A program made the position numbers and the translations under genes. A DNA stretch of 64,000 nucleotides from Rhynchosporium graminicola (Eukaryota; Ascomycota; Leotiomycetes; Helotiales; Ploettnerulaceae), in NCBI GenBank assembly GCA_900074885.1, contig FJUW01000068.1, positions 135,434 through 199,433 of the forward strand. The letters are read 5' to 3'. Shown here one piece after another: positions 43,970 through 56,432 of this stretch (the first letter of the stretch is position 1; each line of letters begins with the position of its first letter). The notes beneath the pieces are model-generated. The model had not been told where the DNA came from. It ran no database searches and saw only the letters and a program-made list of their open reading frames with translations.

Positions 43970-44254
43970 CTAGGAGTACTTTAAAGTAGCTCTAAACTAT
44001 CTACTTCTCCGAATGAAAGTAACGCTTTTTGCCTTCTAGTAAGAGTAGTACTATAGTACTACTCGTGCAGAAGTATTATATAGTATATAGGTTTCCACGT
44101 GATCAGGTCTAAAGATTAGATAACTGAACTAAACGCCTTATAGGCTCTCTTCCGGCTTCAAGTTATCCAAATTCCCTCTATCTACCTATTCTATAGGCTT
44201 AATAACTAATTGATTCGTATGCAATAGCTCCTTCAAAGCTCTATTGTAATTTAT

Positions 44255-45205
44255 CTTAGTTATCGCATCCGCAGGGTTATCTAGCCCTATTACCTAAATC
44301 ACTTCCGATATCTCTTTTCTTTCGTACGCCTAACGTAGATATATAAGGTTAATTATTAATCTCTTCTCTCTTATAGTATTAAGTCGTATTACGCAGTCGT
44401 ATAAAGACTTAGAATCGGTAACTTCAAGTAAAGGTAGTACTATGATCTCTATAATCTGTTCGATAGTAGTCTTAATAGTACCGGCTATATTAAAACCTTC
44501 TGATATAGCGTATAGTTCAGAGGCTAGTATAGATCTAGTAACTCTCTTATAGTAGACCGAAGACTAGTGAATAACGTTTGCCTTATTATACTTATCTATA
44601 AGTACGTAGACGTAGCTAATTTAAGAGTAGAAGTCTTTTAAATTAGTAAATAAACTATCAGTAAATATAATAAGTTTCAGAGACTTCTTATCTAATTTAA
44701 TATATCGGAGACCTTTGCTATAGTTGAACTTTTACTATAAGATTCTCTTATTCAAGAGCTTAAAGTCCTTCTCTATCGGATTCATAGTTTATACAGTAAA
44801 AGAGACGTTAAACGATACTTCCGGCTAAGAAATAGTTACTAGGTATAAACCTCTAGCTCTCTAGGTAGTAAATTGCTCGATTTGGGTAAGACCTTATCGT
44901 ATATCTCCACGGGAGTTAGTGAGATTAACTAGTTCTTTCTCAATTAGTCTTAGCGTCTTATCGTACGATTATTAAGACAGTCGAATAGAGCTATTAGTTT
45001 CTAAGGTAATATAACCTCTATTAAAGTCAATTAGGTATAAAGTAGTTAATTGCTCTCTCTCGTTCGACTTGAATCTAGCCTTCTATAGCTCTCTTTCTTC
45101 TGCGTCTATAAAGGTCTTATTACTAACGAAGAAGGTATTATTAATCTGAAGACTAAGAGCTCCTATATTAGCTTTATTACCTGAAATAGATAGTAGGCAC
45201 GTGTC
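44255..45205 (-). pseudogene. Copia reverse transcriptase C-terminus and RNase H, stop-riddled
   Basis: One minus-strand reading phase carries recognisable text across the whole span. It contains DTCLLSISGNKANIGALSLQ, TFIDAEERE, LRLIEKELVNLTNSRGDIR and then RNase H blocks IIFTDSLFTNLKD, YVYVLIDKYNKANVIH, RVTRSILASELYAISEGF, VTDSKSLYDCVIRL and DNPADAITK. Stops replace Trp and Gln codons (for example after IIFTDSLF...FYS). This is the most readable part of the element and fixes its family and direction. Confidence 0.85.
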
Positions 45206-47662
45206 GAACGTCGATAGTACTATATGGAGTTTCTTAACCTTATGTCTATAGTATATACCGAACTAATAGTTCGCTGACTCTAGTATACTATATATAGGCC
45301 TAACGCACCGCAAAAACTAATATAGCTAAGTTAAAATCTCCTTTAGAGGGCGCACGAAGAAGTTACGTATTAAGTATAATATAGACTAAGTATAAGCTTA
45401 TATAATATCATAGCTATATACCTTAAACTCAGGGTGCATAACTATATACACTAGTAGTAGTCGTTAGCTAACTTATTAAATAGTCAGTAACGTAGTAAGT
45501 ACTTAGTTCTTTCCAGAGTCGTTATATACTTATACAACTAGTCTAGACTTCTCGTAAGCTTTCTATATACCCTTAAATTTAGTCTAGTCGATGAATTTAG
45601 CGTTAAAAACCCTAGCTCTAGCTAGTAATTTATCTTTATAGACTAATTCAAAGATCCCTATAGCGATTAGACCGTTAATCTCCTTACGTCTTAACGTAGC
45701 GTATTAAGGTTCTACTACTAGGAAACTAATAAATAATTTATCTATATAATTTAAGAAAACTTCAACGTTATCGCCTCTAAATCGAATTAGCTTTCGTCGT
45801 TCTCGATGAGGTTGCTTCTTTAGTACTAGTATAAGTCGATTTGACTTAGTAGTACTAAGTAATAGTGAGAGTATAACCTCAGGTAAAATACTCTCTAGTT
45901 CATCGGAATCGATTTCTTCTTCGTACTATAGTTTAATCGACGTAGAGCGAAAGGTCGTTAGTCTACTATCGATTTCTACTACGTAGTTCTCTCCGTCTAT
46001 AGAAATAAGTAGCTAAGGTCTATCCTAGAAGCCTTTCTCTCTCTAAACTAGTACTAGAGAGTTCAATAGAAGGTCTCTTACTACTATAGAACTAGGTCTA
46101 TTCCGAGTATTTAGGGCGTTATTAACTTACTAACGACTCCGTAGCTTGCGAATCTCTTCTATAGCCTTATGAAGTATAGTAGCTCGTTAGGAGACTAATA
46201 GTAAAGGGGCGTCTATCTCTACTATTCTAGGGTATATTCCAAATACTAGTAAAATAAGTATAATTCTACTAGGTCCAGAAATATAGTTAATTGCGTGGAA
46301 TACTATCTATAGTGCTATATCTTAACTAAGGTATAGTAATTCCTTCCGAATTATCATATAAGCTCTCTTCAGAGGGCCGTAGTATCTCTTTACCTTTCTA
46401 ATAGAGTAGTAAGCCTCTATAGGTACAACTTTAACTATAGAACCCTCTATCTTAGCACTCTATACGAATTCTTTCGACTTAAATTACGTACTTGCGTCTA
46501 TAACGATAAAGTCAGGTAGTCTAAGGTAAGTATCTATCTATACTTACTTAAATCGGTTCTATACGTACTCTACAGATATATTAGTAAGAAAACCTCTGTT
46601 CTGAAAGGTAGTACCTTAATCGACTATATATAAGACTTATCGACCGTCTAGTTATATGATATCGATCACGACTTCGTAATTAAAGTATATATTATCGGTA
46701 TCGTGGAGCTTGAACTTAAATCTGCCTAGTAATCTTCCGTATAGCTAGTAGTACTTATAGAGCTTAGTAAGCTCCTTTAGTACCCTTGAATTATACTCGT
46801 GACCGGCCTATTATAGTAAATCTTCTAGCTTTCTTACTAAGGGGTGTCCGAATCAGTAGTAAAGTCGATATAAATCCGTCTCCGTAAGTACTTTTATATT
46901 CGACTAGAAACACTCCGTAATATACGTCTTAAGTGACTTCTTCCAGAGTAAGAAGAGGTAGCCGAATCTGCGTATAACTAGTATATCTCCCTATAGTATA
47001 ACGAGTACGTTACGAAGATTATCTAATATAACTCTAAGCTTATCTATATCGTCTAAACAGAGTAGAAACGGGGTATCTGTAGCTATAACCTTAAATTAGA
47101 TCTTTCTAATTAGAGAAAGTATAATTACTATACTAATAGAAGTAGCTTTACTAATACCGAATTTGACGTTTATTCCACGGGAAGGCAAGAGTTCAGCCTT
47201 ATATAGAGCCTTATAGGCTTCGTATTGACCTTTGCCTACTATAGATACCTTTACTACTCTAGTATCGATTATAATTCTATGAAAAACTAACGAATTATAT
47301 CGGAAGCTACTTATTATCGTCTCTGCGGTCAGGTTCTCTTCCGTAGCTTCTTCAGTAGTATCTAAGAGGTGTTTAAAAGCCGTATTTACTAGGGTTTCTG
47401 TTATTAGCTATACGGCTACTACTAAGACAGGTCCTATAGAAGTTATAAATAGAGCTTCTAGCTAAGCGTCGGAATCGTAGTCTATATCGCTCCCGGCTTC
47501 ATATAAGGTAAAGGCAGTAGCTATATACTCGTCTTCTATACCTTTATACTCTACGACGTATTATCTATATGCCTTCTTAAAGACTCTTCTAAAGTTACCT
47601 TTAAACTTAGAAGAGTTCTTCGCCTTAAACTTCTCCTTAGCTTTCTCTCTTTCTTCTACTAT

Positions 47663-47704
47663 ATAGTCGAAAGATATATGATCCGTAGTATTATATACCT
47701 AGCA
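47663..47704 (-). pseudogene. Degenerate gag zinc knuckle of the copia element
   Basis: The minus strand reads C-stop-V-Y-N-T-T-D-H-I-S-F-D-Y. The spacing is that of the CCHC knuckle (C-x2-C-x4-H-x4-C). The second and fourth metal ligands read Tyr (TAT for TGT/TGC) and the expected Trp codon reads TAG, all G-to-A changes. Confidence 0.7.
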
Positions 47705-49500
47705 CTTCTTAGCGTTACTTTCCTTATCTAGCGTATTTATCTTCTTCTCTTCTTATATTCTGAATCGCCCTTTACTATCTCCTTTCTCTCCGTATACTTA
47801 TCCTTTATTATAATCGCTTCGGAATTTTCGATTAGTATAGAAAGTAGTACTAGTTGCAGGGTATACGTGCTCGTAGTTAACGATAGAGGTTCTAATAGAA
47901 GTAATCGTCTTTTTAGTAGAAATTATAAGTTAAGCTAGAGTAATTTAGTAGGCTTCCGAGCTTTAGCAGGCAGTAATAAACTTATTTATAACGAACTTCT
48001 TATAGCGTAATTCAAAGGGTATACTATAACGTAGCTCTCTAATCTACGTAGAGAGTATATTAAAGCACTCTAAAGTCGTCTTTCTAGGGTTCTTTTCCTT
48101 AATCGATTTAAGAGTAAGAAGATTCCATATAGTTAGGGAAGATCTGCTAAACTCCTCGCTCTTAAACTAATCTATTATATTCTTTAGTATAGTATCGAAT
48201 TTAATAATCAGAGAGGTTCTAGGGATATTATTCAGACTGTAATAGTAGTATTAGAGAGCAGCGCCTTTTAGTATTAATAGAAACGCCTTACTATACTCCT
48301 CTAGTAGAATCTCGGCTCTTAAGTAAGTGTTATAGAATATTCTGACCTTACTACTAAAGCTATCTCCGTCTCCCTTGAATTTTATCTCTTCTAGAAATAT
48401 ATAGGAGAAGCTAGCGATCTCCTTTCTATACGACTTCTCCTTCTCCTTCCGTACTATATCATGGTACTCTCCCTCTCCTCCTCTAGCTCCTTAGTAGCTA
48501 TCTCCTTCTCCTCCTCCTCCTCCTCCTCCTTAGGAGCCTTCTCCTCCTTAGTAGCTTCCTCCTCCTCTAGCTCCTCCTCCTCTACTCCCCGTATTCTTCG
48601 GTATACGCTTTCTATAGTATAACTACTCTTCTCTATTCTAGTCAGAGGAGGTCTCTTTATATTACTATACTTCTTCGGTAGAATCTCGGTCTTATTATAG
48701 AGGTTCGTAGTGTTCTTTATTAAAGTCGAATTCGCTGATAGGAGGTAAGCCGAGTGTAGTACGGCGTCTTTATCGCAGTCTATAGAACTCCTTCTTTAAT
48801 CTCTTATACTTTAACTCGTCTTATTAAGTAACTATATCGTTTATTATCTCCTTCTCTCTCTTATCTCGCTATTACTACGCAGATATCTGCTTCTCTAGTA
48901 CTAGTGGGTTTAATACTATATACTATAGCTATACAGAGAGTATCTTCTCTCCTACTATACTCTCTAGTTCCTTTAAGGTCTAACTACTACGTATAGTATC
49001 CTATGGAGTATATAGAAGCTTATATAGCTCCTACGCAGGTTCGTCGCCTTCTTCGATAAATATACCTGTAGTACGTAGGGTGAATATAAGGTTATTATTT
49101 GACGATTTCTTAATAGATTTAAAAGAGTCTACTATCTAACTTTTATATATCTCCTTAAATAAGGAGTATAAGGGTCTATCTACGTAGTCGGAGCTCTTGA
49201 TTTATCTGATAAGACCTTCTCCCTGTTTCCGTATAGTCTCCGGGTCTAGTAGGTCCTTGCCGGAGTTCGCAGGTGTATCGAAAGCACTAGGGGTATTATT
49301 ATCTCTTACTATATTAAAGGTCTGATTCGTATGAGTGTTTTGGTACTATTCCGAGGTTATTTAGAATAGTAGTTATGGAATTATTCTTAAGTGTTATATA
49401 GTAGTGGGAAGCGCTAGCGTGGCGCGTTCAAGTTTTGACTTCGAGTTTTCGGCGCAACTCCAAAGCGCGTTCTTTGAAGTCGGGTTGCGGTAGTAATCGA

Positions 49501-49557
49501 AGTACGTAGAAGGTAAGTACGTAGGTAAGTACGTAGAAGGTAAGTACGTAGAAGGTA
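49501..49557. repeat. Short tandem repeat of AGTACGTAGAAGGTA units
   Basis: Three 15-bp units and one 12-bp unit in tandem (AGTACGTAGAAGGTA, AGTACGTAGGTA, then two more), inside the copia element about 240 bp from its 5' LTR. It is in the untranslated leader region of the element. Confidence 0.85.
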
Positions 49558-49800
49558 ATAGTAGTATAATATACTAGAATTCGAATCCTTTAACTATATC
49601 GCAGGTAGAATCCAAGAAAATTATCTTAGTAATTCAAGTAAAATAGTATAAAGGAGACCGTGTCTTCTCTAGTACTTGAGCTATTACCGTAGTAGATATC
49701 TCTACTCTTTAAGGTTACTAGCGCGCTCTTTTCAGTAGTCGAAATTCTTAGAATTTAACTGCTTTTAAAGAGTGAAATGATCTATACGTCTATTGATTAA

Positions 49801-50005
49801 TATTAGTATCACTGCGTCGTAGTACGTATAATCAAGTAGTCTGCGTGAGCTAAAGTATAGTGATAATAGTAGTAGTATTATCTGTTGTATCGTAGCTGTC
49901 TTTCCTAGGTAGTCGAGACTCCGTAAGGGAGATATATCTGGCCGGCTAAACCCCGGTGCAGATACTCGACTAACACGTGACTATGGACCAACATATGGAC
50001 TAACA
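49801..50005 (-). repeat. 5' LTR of the copia-type element
   Basis: 205 bp, starts TATTAG (one G-to-A change from TGTTAG) and ends CTAACA, followed by the target duplication TTATT at 50006-50010. On the minus strand it is the upstream LTR. Confidence 0.9.
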
Positions 50006-50112
50006 TTATTATTTATAATAATAGGATTATAGGGTATAGTACTAAGGTAATTCCTATTTAGAATTCTTAATTTCTTCTTCTTTTTCTTTTATCTAAATTA
50101 TTACGATCTATA

Positions 50113-51440
50113 TGTGAGGAGCCTCAGGCCTCCAGGCACGGCGGGGGTAAGCGAGCCTTGGCAACCTTGGTAGATTAGTCAGCACAGCCTTATAGCTATA
50201 CCTTAAAGGAGTCGAGAGTAGAACCTTTTCTTCTTATCTTTTCTTCTCTTTATTATACGTACCCTTAAAAGTAAATATAAGTTATATTATTACCCCTTGT
50301 GTATTACGAACTAGCATAGTTCTTAGCACTAAAAACGTCCGGGCACTAGCATAATAATAGTACTACTTGGTAGTCTGTACTAGATAAGTTTTAGTACTAG
50401 TAAAGAGTTAATACTATTAGGAGAACAGCACTAATAGAGTTATAGTGATCTAGGATCACGTGATATACTAGACTACTAGATAGGTCGCGAGAGCTTGCGC
50501 GCTCTATAAGATAGTCTTGTATAGCTAGTATAAAAGAATAAAGGTTCTATATAAGACTAGTACTTCTGCTATCAGATAGAAGCTTCGTACTCAAATTTAT
50601 ATAGCAATTAATATCTTAATTCTAATTAAGAACCGAACTTCTTATTTACTTTATTTTATAACTAATACTAATCATCGAGCCTATATACTGCGTATTAATC
50701 AGAACTAGGAATATTATACTTTAAGTATCTCAACTGATGTATTATTAATAAGAGCGAAATAGCTCCTAAAGAAGGATTAGTTATAAGAGAAGGATCCTAA
50801 GTTAATAAGGTTAAGAAGACTAATAAGATTACTCTACCTTAAGTAGACTTACTTAATACTTACTATAGAAACTATAATAACTTAGAATAATTTATCCTTT
50901 AGTACTAAATATACCTTACTTTTAAAAGAGATAAGTTCGAAGCAGATTTTCTTAAAGTATTATAGATTACTTCATTCCTCTAAGATATCGCGGCTTACTA
51001 GATCGAACTAGTTTTAAGTAATTACTTAGTTAACCGATATCTAATCCAGGCCTATTCTATTACTATAAATGAAAAGAGTTAAGTTATTTTCTGAACTATC
51101 GTAAGTTTTACTACTATTATTAAAGGAGTTTTTAAGGACCTTAATAAGAAGGACTAAGCTAAGAAGTACCTACTTGGGATTCGATAGCAAAGATATATTT
51201 ACGAATATACTACTAAGTTCTACTACTACTCTATATAGTTAGACTAGATTAATAGTAGATTAAGAGCTGAGTATTACTAAGGCCTTAAGGATTTTATTAA
51301 GGATAGACTCTCTAGGATTAATTAACTAAATAACTTAGAGGATTTAATTAAGTTATCTACTACTATTAATATCACGGGGCGAGTGCAAAATATGCGTATA
51401 GTGCAAATAGTATCTTTAATTAATAGGAAGAATTAGCTGA
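50113..51440 (+). mobile_element. Remnant of an LTR retroelement: possible LTR and gag only
   Basis: TGTGAGGAGCCTCAGG at 50113 opens an unusually GC-rich island (to about 50195) and looks like an LTR start; its end is not clear. From about 50860 to 51370 one plus-strand phase reads as the gag core domain (LLNTYYRNYNN, IYLTFKRDKFEADFLK, VIF...TTIIKGVFKDL, YIYEYTTKFYYYSI, GLKDFIKDRLSRI) with Gln and Trp codons as stops. No protease or polymerase follows before the next element at 51516, so it is truncated, probably by that insertion. Confidence 0.6.
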
Positions 51441-51750
51441 AGAGAAGAAGAGAATTCTTTATTAATAGAAAAGGAGAAGATATAGTACTACTACTACTAG
51501 TACTTTAGTAGTTTTTGTGACGGGTTGCACCCGTTAGTATACTTGACGCCTGAGCCGTCTACGCTAGTACCTGACGTATTATCATATATATTCTAATACT
51601 ACTACTACTAGCGGCCGCGGTATTATCTTTTCTTCAAAGGGAAACTCTTATTCCTCCCTTCCCTCCTTAGTTAATTCTCCTTATAATATAGATAAGCTTT
51701 TATACTATATACTTTATATTCGCTCTATAATATTAGAATTAACTTATTTC

Positions 51751-52070
51751 TAATATTCTTAATTAAATAAAAGAGGATCTGCTTTTGAGCAGTAGACGAT
51801 ACGCGTATATAAGAAAGCTAGTACCCTGGCCTTACTATTACTATATATATACCTATGATATAGAGATAGACGCCTCGGACTATATATAATAGATCCGGCT
51901 ACTTTACTCACGCTTAATATTCTTAATTAAATAAAGGAGGATCTGCTTTCGAGTAATAGATAATACGCGTACGTAAGAACGCTAGTACCTTAGCCTTATT
52001 ATTACTATACGTATATCTACGATATAGAGATAGATACCTCAGACTATGTACGATAGATCCGGCTATTTAT
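51751..52070 (+). repeat. Tandem duplication, 164-bp period, in the gypsy leader
   Basis: Copy 1 (51751-51914) and copy 2 (51915-52070) both begin TAATATTCTTAATTAAATAA and share GAGGATCTGCTTT, GTATATAAGAA-like and GATCCGGCTA landmarks in the same order. They have diverged by scattered C/T and G/A changes. Confidence 0.85.
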
Positions 52071-53649
52071 ACGACTATTATATAGGTAGTAATTACGATA
52101 ATACTAAGATATACGATTTACGATAATAGAAGAATAGCCCCTCTAGTAGCTACTAGATGCCTTTCGAGGTATAAAGACAATAAGTTACTAAGCTAGTAGT
52201 ATAATAAGTAAGTTCGATAGCTACTTTAGCTAATAAGATTAAAGATATAGAAGCTGAAGTGCTAGGCCGTATATATCCTTTTTCTAAGAAGCTATTTAAT
52301 AACTTTCTTCGCGCAGCTCGACAAAATATTCGCGGACAGCAATAAGCGAGCTAAGGCCCTCGAACGGCTCACGAACATAAGGCACTCTATAGGATAGCCC
52401 TAGTATAAGCACTAGCTAGAATTCGACGAACTCCTACTAAGCGCTAGAGGAGAGAGCTAGGAAGACGACATAAAGATAAGTTACCTTCGGAATACGTTTT
52501 CAAACTCCGTCCGAATATATATAGCCTCTATAGCTAAGACTACGGATTACTACGAATTTGCTAAGGAGATAGAACGGATTATAACTAACCTCGAAGAGAC
52601 AGATTAGTTTAAAGTATTAAATAAGAGATAGAATAATAAGAATAAGGACTCTAGGATAAATAGGGCGGACTATACACGTCCCTGGAAAGCTCTCTTAAAG
52701 GCTAAAGTTAATGCTAATAGGGATATAGTAATAGTACTAGCGCGTATAGCAGGAAACTAAGAAAGGAATAGTAGAGCTTATAATAATTCTAGCGGTAAAC
52801 AAAAGGCTAAATAAGTAGATATAGCCGAACGAGAGAGATACTATGAGAAAAGGCTCTATTTCCGCTACGGAGTATCCGGGTATTATATCTATAATTACTT
52901 ATACGCCTTAGTAGTATAACCTACTGCGATTAATACGATAAGACTATTAATAGAGGACGATAATAACGTATTAGACCCTACTCTTTTAGAGTTAGGAAAA
53001 GACAAACTCTCTCTTAAAGTTAAGAGCTAGAAGTAAATAAAGTATTCGTAAAAGGATAAGGTAAATTCAAAGAGCTTATAAACAGAAACCTTATATATAT
53101 AGACGTAGTCCTTTAAGAAACGTTCGGAATATTTGCCTTTATTAACAAAAGATACTAGTACTATACTATAATAAATAAAGACCTTATAGAAGGTCTCGGT
53201 CTTATATATATAAGCTATAGAACCCGCGAGATAAAAGGCGCTTTAAAAGCTATATAGAACTTAAGGACTAAAAGAGTAATCAGGTTCTAAATGAAAATCG
53301 CAAGGTTTAGCTAAAAGGTCTACGTATATATAGTACTAAAACTAGCTTTTCTATTAATCTTAGGAAACCTGTAGAAAGCGTAAAAGATTAAGATAACACC
53401 TGAAAAATAATAGTATTATTATAGCTTAGTAAAGAAATAAGTAATAGAAGGGTATAACTACTACTTGTATACGGATAATAGTAACTATACCTTAGTATCC
53501 GCTGCGATATCAGAGGATATAAAGATAGCCCTTTAGGATAAAGAAGAGCTAACCCTAAACTAACTTAAAAATATTCTCTCTCTAGAGATTTAAGATATAG
53601 CTCCGCTCTTTTCTAAGTAGGAAACAGAGAAACTAGCTCCCTATCGATC

Positions 53650-54960
53650 GAGTATCGACTATCGAATCGATATCTGCGAATAATCAGACGGGTTCCCGGC
53701 CGCTTTACTATAGGGTCCGCTATATAGTATATCTAAAGATAAATTACTAGCACTAAGAAAGTTATTAAATCGCTTCTTAGAAAAAGGATATATATAGCTT
53801 AGCACTTCAGAAGTAGTAGCCCCTATCCTTTTTATACGGAAACCTAAGGGAAGTCTAAGATTCTACTATAACTACCGAGCGCTAAACGCTATTACGAAGC
53901 TAGACCGGTACCCTTTACTATTAATACCGGAGACCTTACGGAACCTCACGGGTACTAAATAGCTTACGAAAGTAAACGTAGTTTTAGTATTTTATTAAAT
54001 ACGTATAGCGTTAAGTCATAAGTATAAAATAGCTTTTCGTATAAGATTTAAGTCTTTTGAATAGCTCGTATATCTTTTTAGATTATTAGGAGCTCCGGCG
54101 AGTTTCTAGCGGTATATAAATAGTTTATTAAGGGAATAATTAGACGACTTTACCTCGGCTTATATAGATAATATAATCGTTTACTCGAATAGCTCTAGAG
54201 AAGACTACTTTAAAAAAGTACGAACTATTCTCTATAAGCTTTAGGATAATAAACTATACTTAGATCCCGGAAAGAGCGAGTTCGCTCGTAAGAAGCTTAA
54301 ATATCTAGGATTTATTTTATATACTAATAAAAAAAGCATAAGTCCTGATCTAGAAAAAGTAGTAGTAATTAGGAACTAGATATAACCTAAGACTTAGAAA
54401 GAAGTATAACGTTTCTTAGGATTTATAAACTTCTACTGAATATTTATAGCGAACTACTTAAAGCTAGCCGCGCCTTTAATAGTATTAATAGGAAAAAGTC
54501 GCTTATTCTCCTAGGGAAAACTAGAGAAGAAAGTATTTAAGACTCTAATAGAGAAGTTTTATAATACTCTAGTACTTATATACTAGGATCCGAGACTTTA
54601 TATATTCTTAGAGACTAATTATAATAGATTCGCAATAGAAAGCGCTTTCCTATAAGAAAAGAATAAAGTCTAACGACTAGTAAGCTTCTTCGCTTAGAAG
54701 CTAAATAAAGCCGAAATTAATTACGATATCTATAATAAGGAGATACTAGTAGTAATTACTGACTTGAAATTCCAGGCCCTTAAGTTAAAAGCATATAGCT
54801 CCTTTATAATTTAGATAAACTATAAGAACCTTAAGTATTTTATAACTAAGCGATAGCTATCAGAGCGTTAAGTACGCTAATATAAGACCTTAGTACTATT
54901 CTAGTTTACCTTAGTATATAAGCCGGGATCTGAAGCTATTATCCCGGATACCTTATTACG
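53650..54960 (+). pseudogene. Gypsy reverse transcriptase and RNase H, stop-riddled
   Basis: One plus-strand phase reads continuously. It contains [112 protein letters not shown], then RNase H text INYDIYNKEILVV and SEAIIPDTLLRKE. Gln and Trp codons appear as TAG/TAA. The catalytic YIDD box reads YIDN, a G-to-A change. Confidence 0.85.
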
Positions 54961-54991
54961 AAAGGAGTAAGATACGTTAAGGGAAAGTAAT

Positions 54992-55215
54992 ATAAACTCG
55001 AGGTTCCGCAGGTTTTTAGACCCGGACTATATAGCGAATTAGCTTACTCTAGAAAAGAAAGATAAGATAAGAGTAATAACTATATCGACTTAGCTAGACC
55101 GCGATAAACTCGAGGTTCCGCAGGTTTTTAGACTCGGAACGCGTAATATACTAGCTAGCTTTAGAAGAAGAAGATAAGATAAGAGTAGCACTTATATCTA
55201 CTTAGCTATTGACTA
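54992..55215 (+). repeat. Tandem duplication, 112-bp period, between RNase H and integrase
   Basis: ATAAACTCGAGGTTCCGCAG starts at 54992 and again at 55104; both copies continue GTTTTTAGAC and end in GATAAGATAAGAGTA-like text. It lies in the linker between RNase H and integrase, where a length change would be tolerated. Confidence 0.85.
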
Positions 55216-55739
55216 TACTCTCTAGCTAAGTCCTTACCTTAGACCTAGTAGTATCTAGAGATCCTTTGTAGGATAAAGAACTAAACGACTTATAAGATAC
55301 TATAATATAAGAGGATACGATATATTAAACTATACTCTGCTTATTATAAGATAGAGCCTAATCTTTCCTAAGTGAAATTAAGATTAAAATCTAAGTAAGT
55401 AACTATAGTATAGATATAAAGAACTACTTATATTACTATAGAAAGTTATAAGTACTAAGCGCCCCGGTTATACTAGAGTCTAACTATAAAGTAATAGACC
55501 CGAGACTCTCGAAAATAATACTCTAAGGATAAGACTTATCTAGTCTATCTATAACTCGCTAGTTTATAGTTATCTAGGGCGGGACTCTACTATATCGATA
55601 CTAGGATACTCCTTTTACTAGCTACTATAGTCGAGGTATATAAGATAATTCTTAAGGAACTATAACTATTATAAGAGAAATAAAGTATAGAGGGAATATA
55701 AGTATAGACTCCTAAGACTACTACTAGTTCCTAACTAAC

Positions 55740-56432
55740 TCTTCTAGGAGATATCTATAGACTTTATAATTAACTTATTAAACTCTTAAGGTAATTATTA
55801 CTTTTAGGTAATTAAAGACTAGTTAAGTAAATAGATAGTTATCGAAGCGATACCTAGTATAAAAGCAGAGGAATACGCTAAGAAATTCATAGAATACTAA
55901 GTAAGAAACTATAGGATACCGCGAGCGATTATAAGTAATAGAGATACTAACTAGATAAGTATATTCTAGAAGACCTTTTATTACTTAATTAGTATATAAT
56001 AAAGACTTAGCTCCGAATACTACTTATAAACTAATAGAGAACTAGAAAAGCTAAATTAAAATATCTAAGCTTATCTATGAAACTTTATTAACTAAGAGTA
56101 ATCCGACTAGGAAAAGTAGCTCCTTATAGCTTAGTTAGTATTAAACGGATATTACTACGCGAGCCTCGGGATAAGCCTATTCTTTACTATATATAAGTAT
56201 AAAGCGCTATTACTTATACTATTAGAGATAGAACCCGAGATCAACTCCTAGCTACTATCGAGCGAACGAGCGGTAGTATTCGTAGAGAAGATAAAGAAGA
56301 TCACCGACTTATACTAGTCGAATATAGCGGCGTCCGCCCAGAAATAAGAGGATAGCGCTAATAAGATAAGGACCCTAGCCCTAGTATACCGGAAGAGAGA
56401 TAAGGTATAGTTAGACCTACGTAACTACCGGA
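55740..56432 (+). pseudogene. Gypsy integrase, stop-riddled and cut at its C-terminus
   Basis: The phase reads ISIDFIINLLNS (first catalytic Asp region), IVIEAIPSIKAEEYAKKFIE, RIPRAIISNRDTN (second Asp), SSEYYL...TNRELEKLN (Glu region), then YYYASLGISLFFTIYKY and DLRNYRI. The D, D, E pattern of retroviral-type integrases is still traceable. The text ends abruptly at 56432. Confidence 0.8.

Larger units (their letters stand above)
43765..50005 (-). mobile_element. Complete but mutated Ty1/copia-type LTR retrotransposon
   Basis: A 6241-bp element bounded by two 205-bp LTRs and flanked by the same 5-bp duplication TTATT (43760-43764 and 50006-50010). Coding sense is the minus strand. Order from the 5' LTR (49801-50005) is gag with a zinc knuckle near 47663-47704, then pol, ending with the reverse transcriptase C-terminus and RNase H (45205-44255). 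That order of RT and RNase H, and the close similarity of the RNase H text, indicate Ty1/copia. Every gene is full of TAG/TAA stops where Trp or Gln would be expected, a C-to-T and G-to-A pattern on both strands typical of RIP. No frame of 60 codons survives, so it cannot move by itself. Confidence 0.9.
51516..56432 (+). mobile_element. Ty3/gypsy LTR retrotransposon, mutated, 3' end missing
   Basis: The left end TGTGACGGGTTGCACCCG (51516) looks like a 5' LTR start. Plus-strand order is gag (about 52400-52950) with a zinc knuckle at 52853-52897 (LYFRYGVSGYY reading, Cys codons TAT), aspartic protease (about 53060-53400), reverse transcriptase (53650-54450) with active site YIDNIIVYS (54160-54186, the second Asp changed to Asn), RNase H, then integrase (55740-56432). 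The IN-after-RT order defines Ty3/gypsy. The integrase text stops at LRNYRI (56432) and unrelated AT-rich sequence begins, so the 3' untranslated region and 3' LTR are missing. Stops sit at Gln and Trp positions throughout. Confidence 0.85.
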
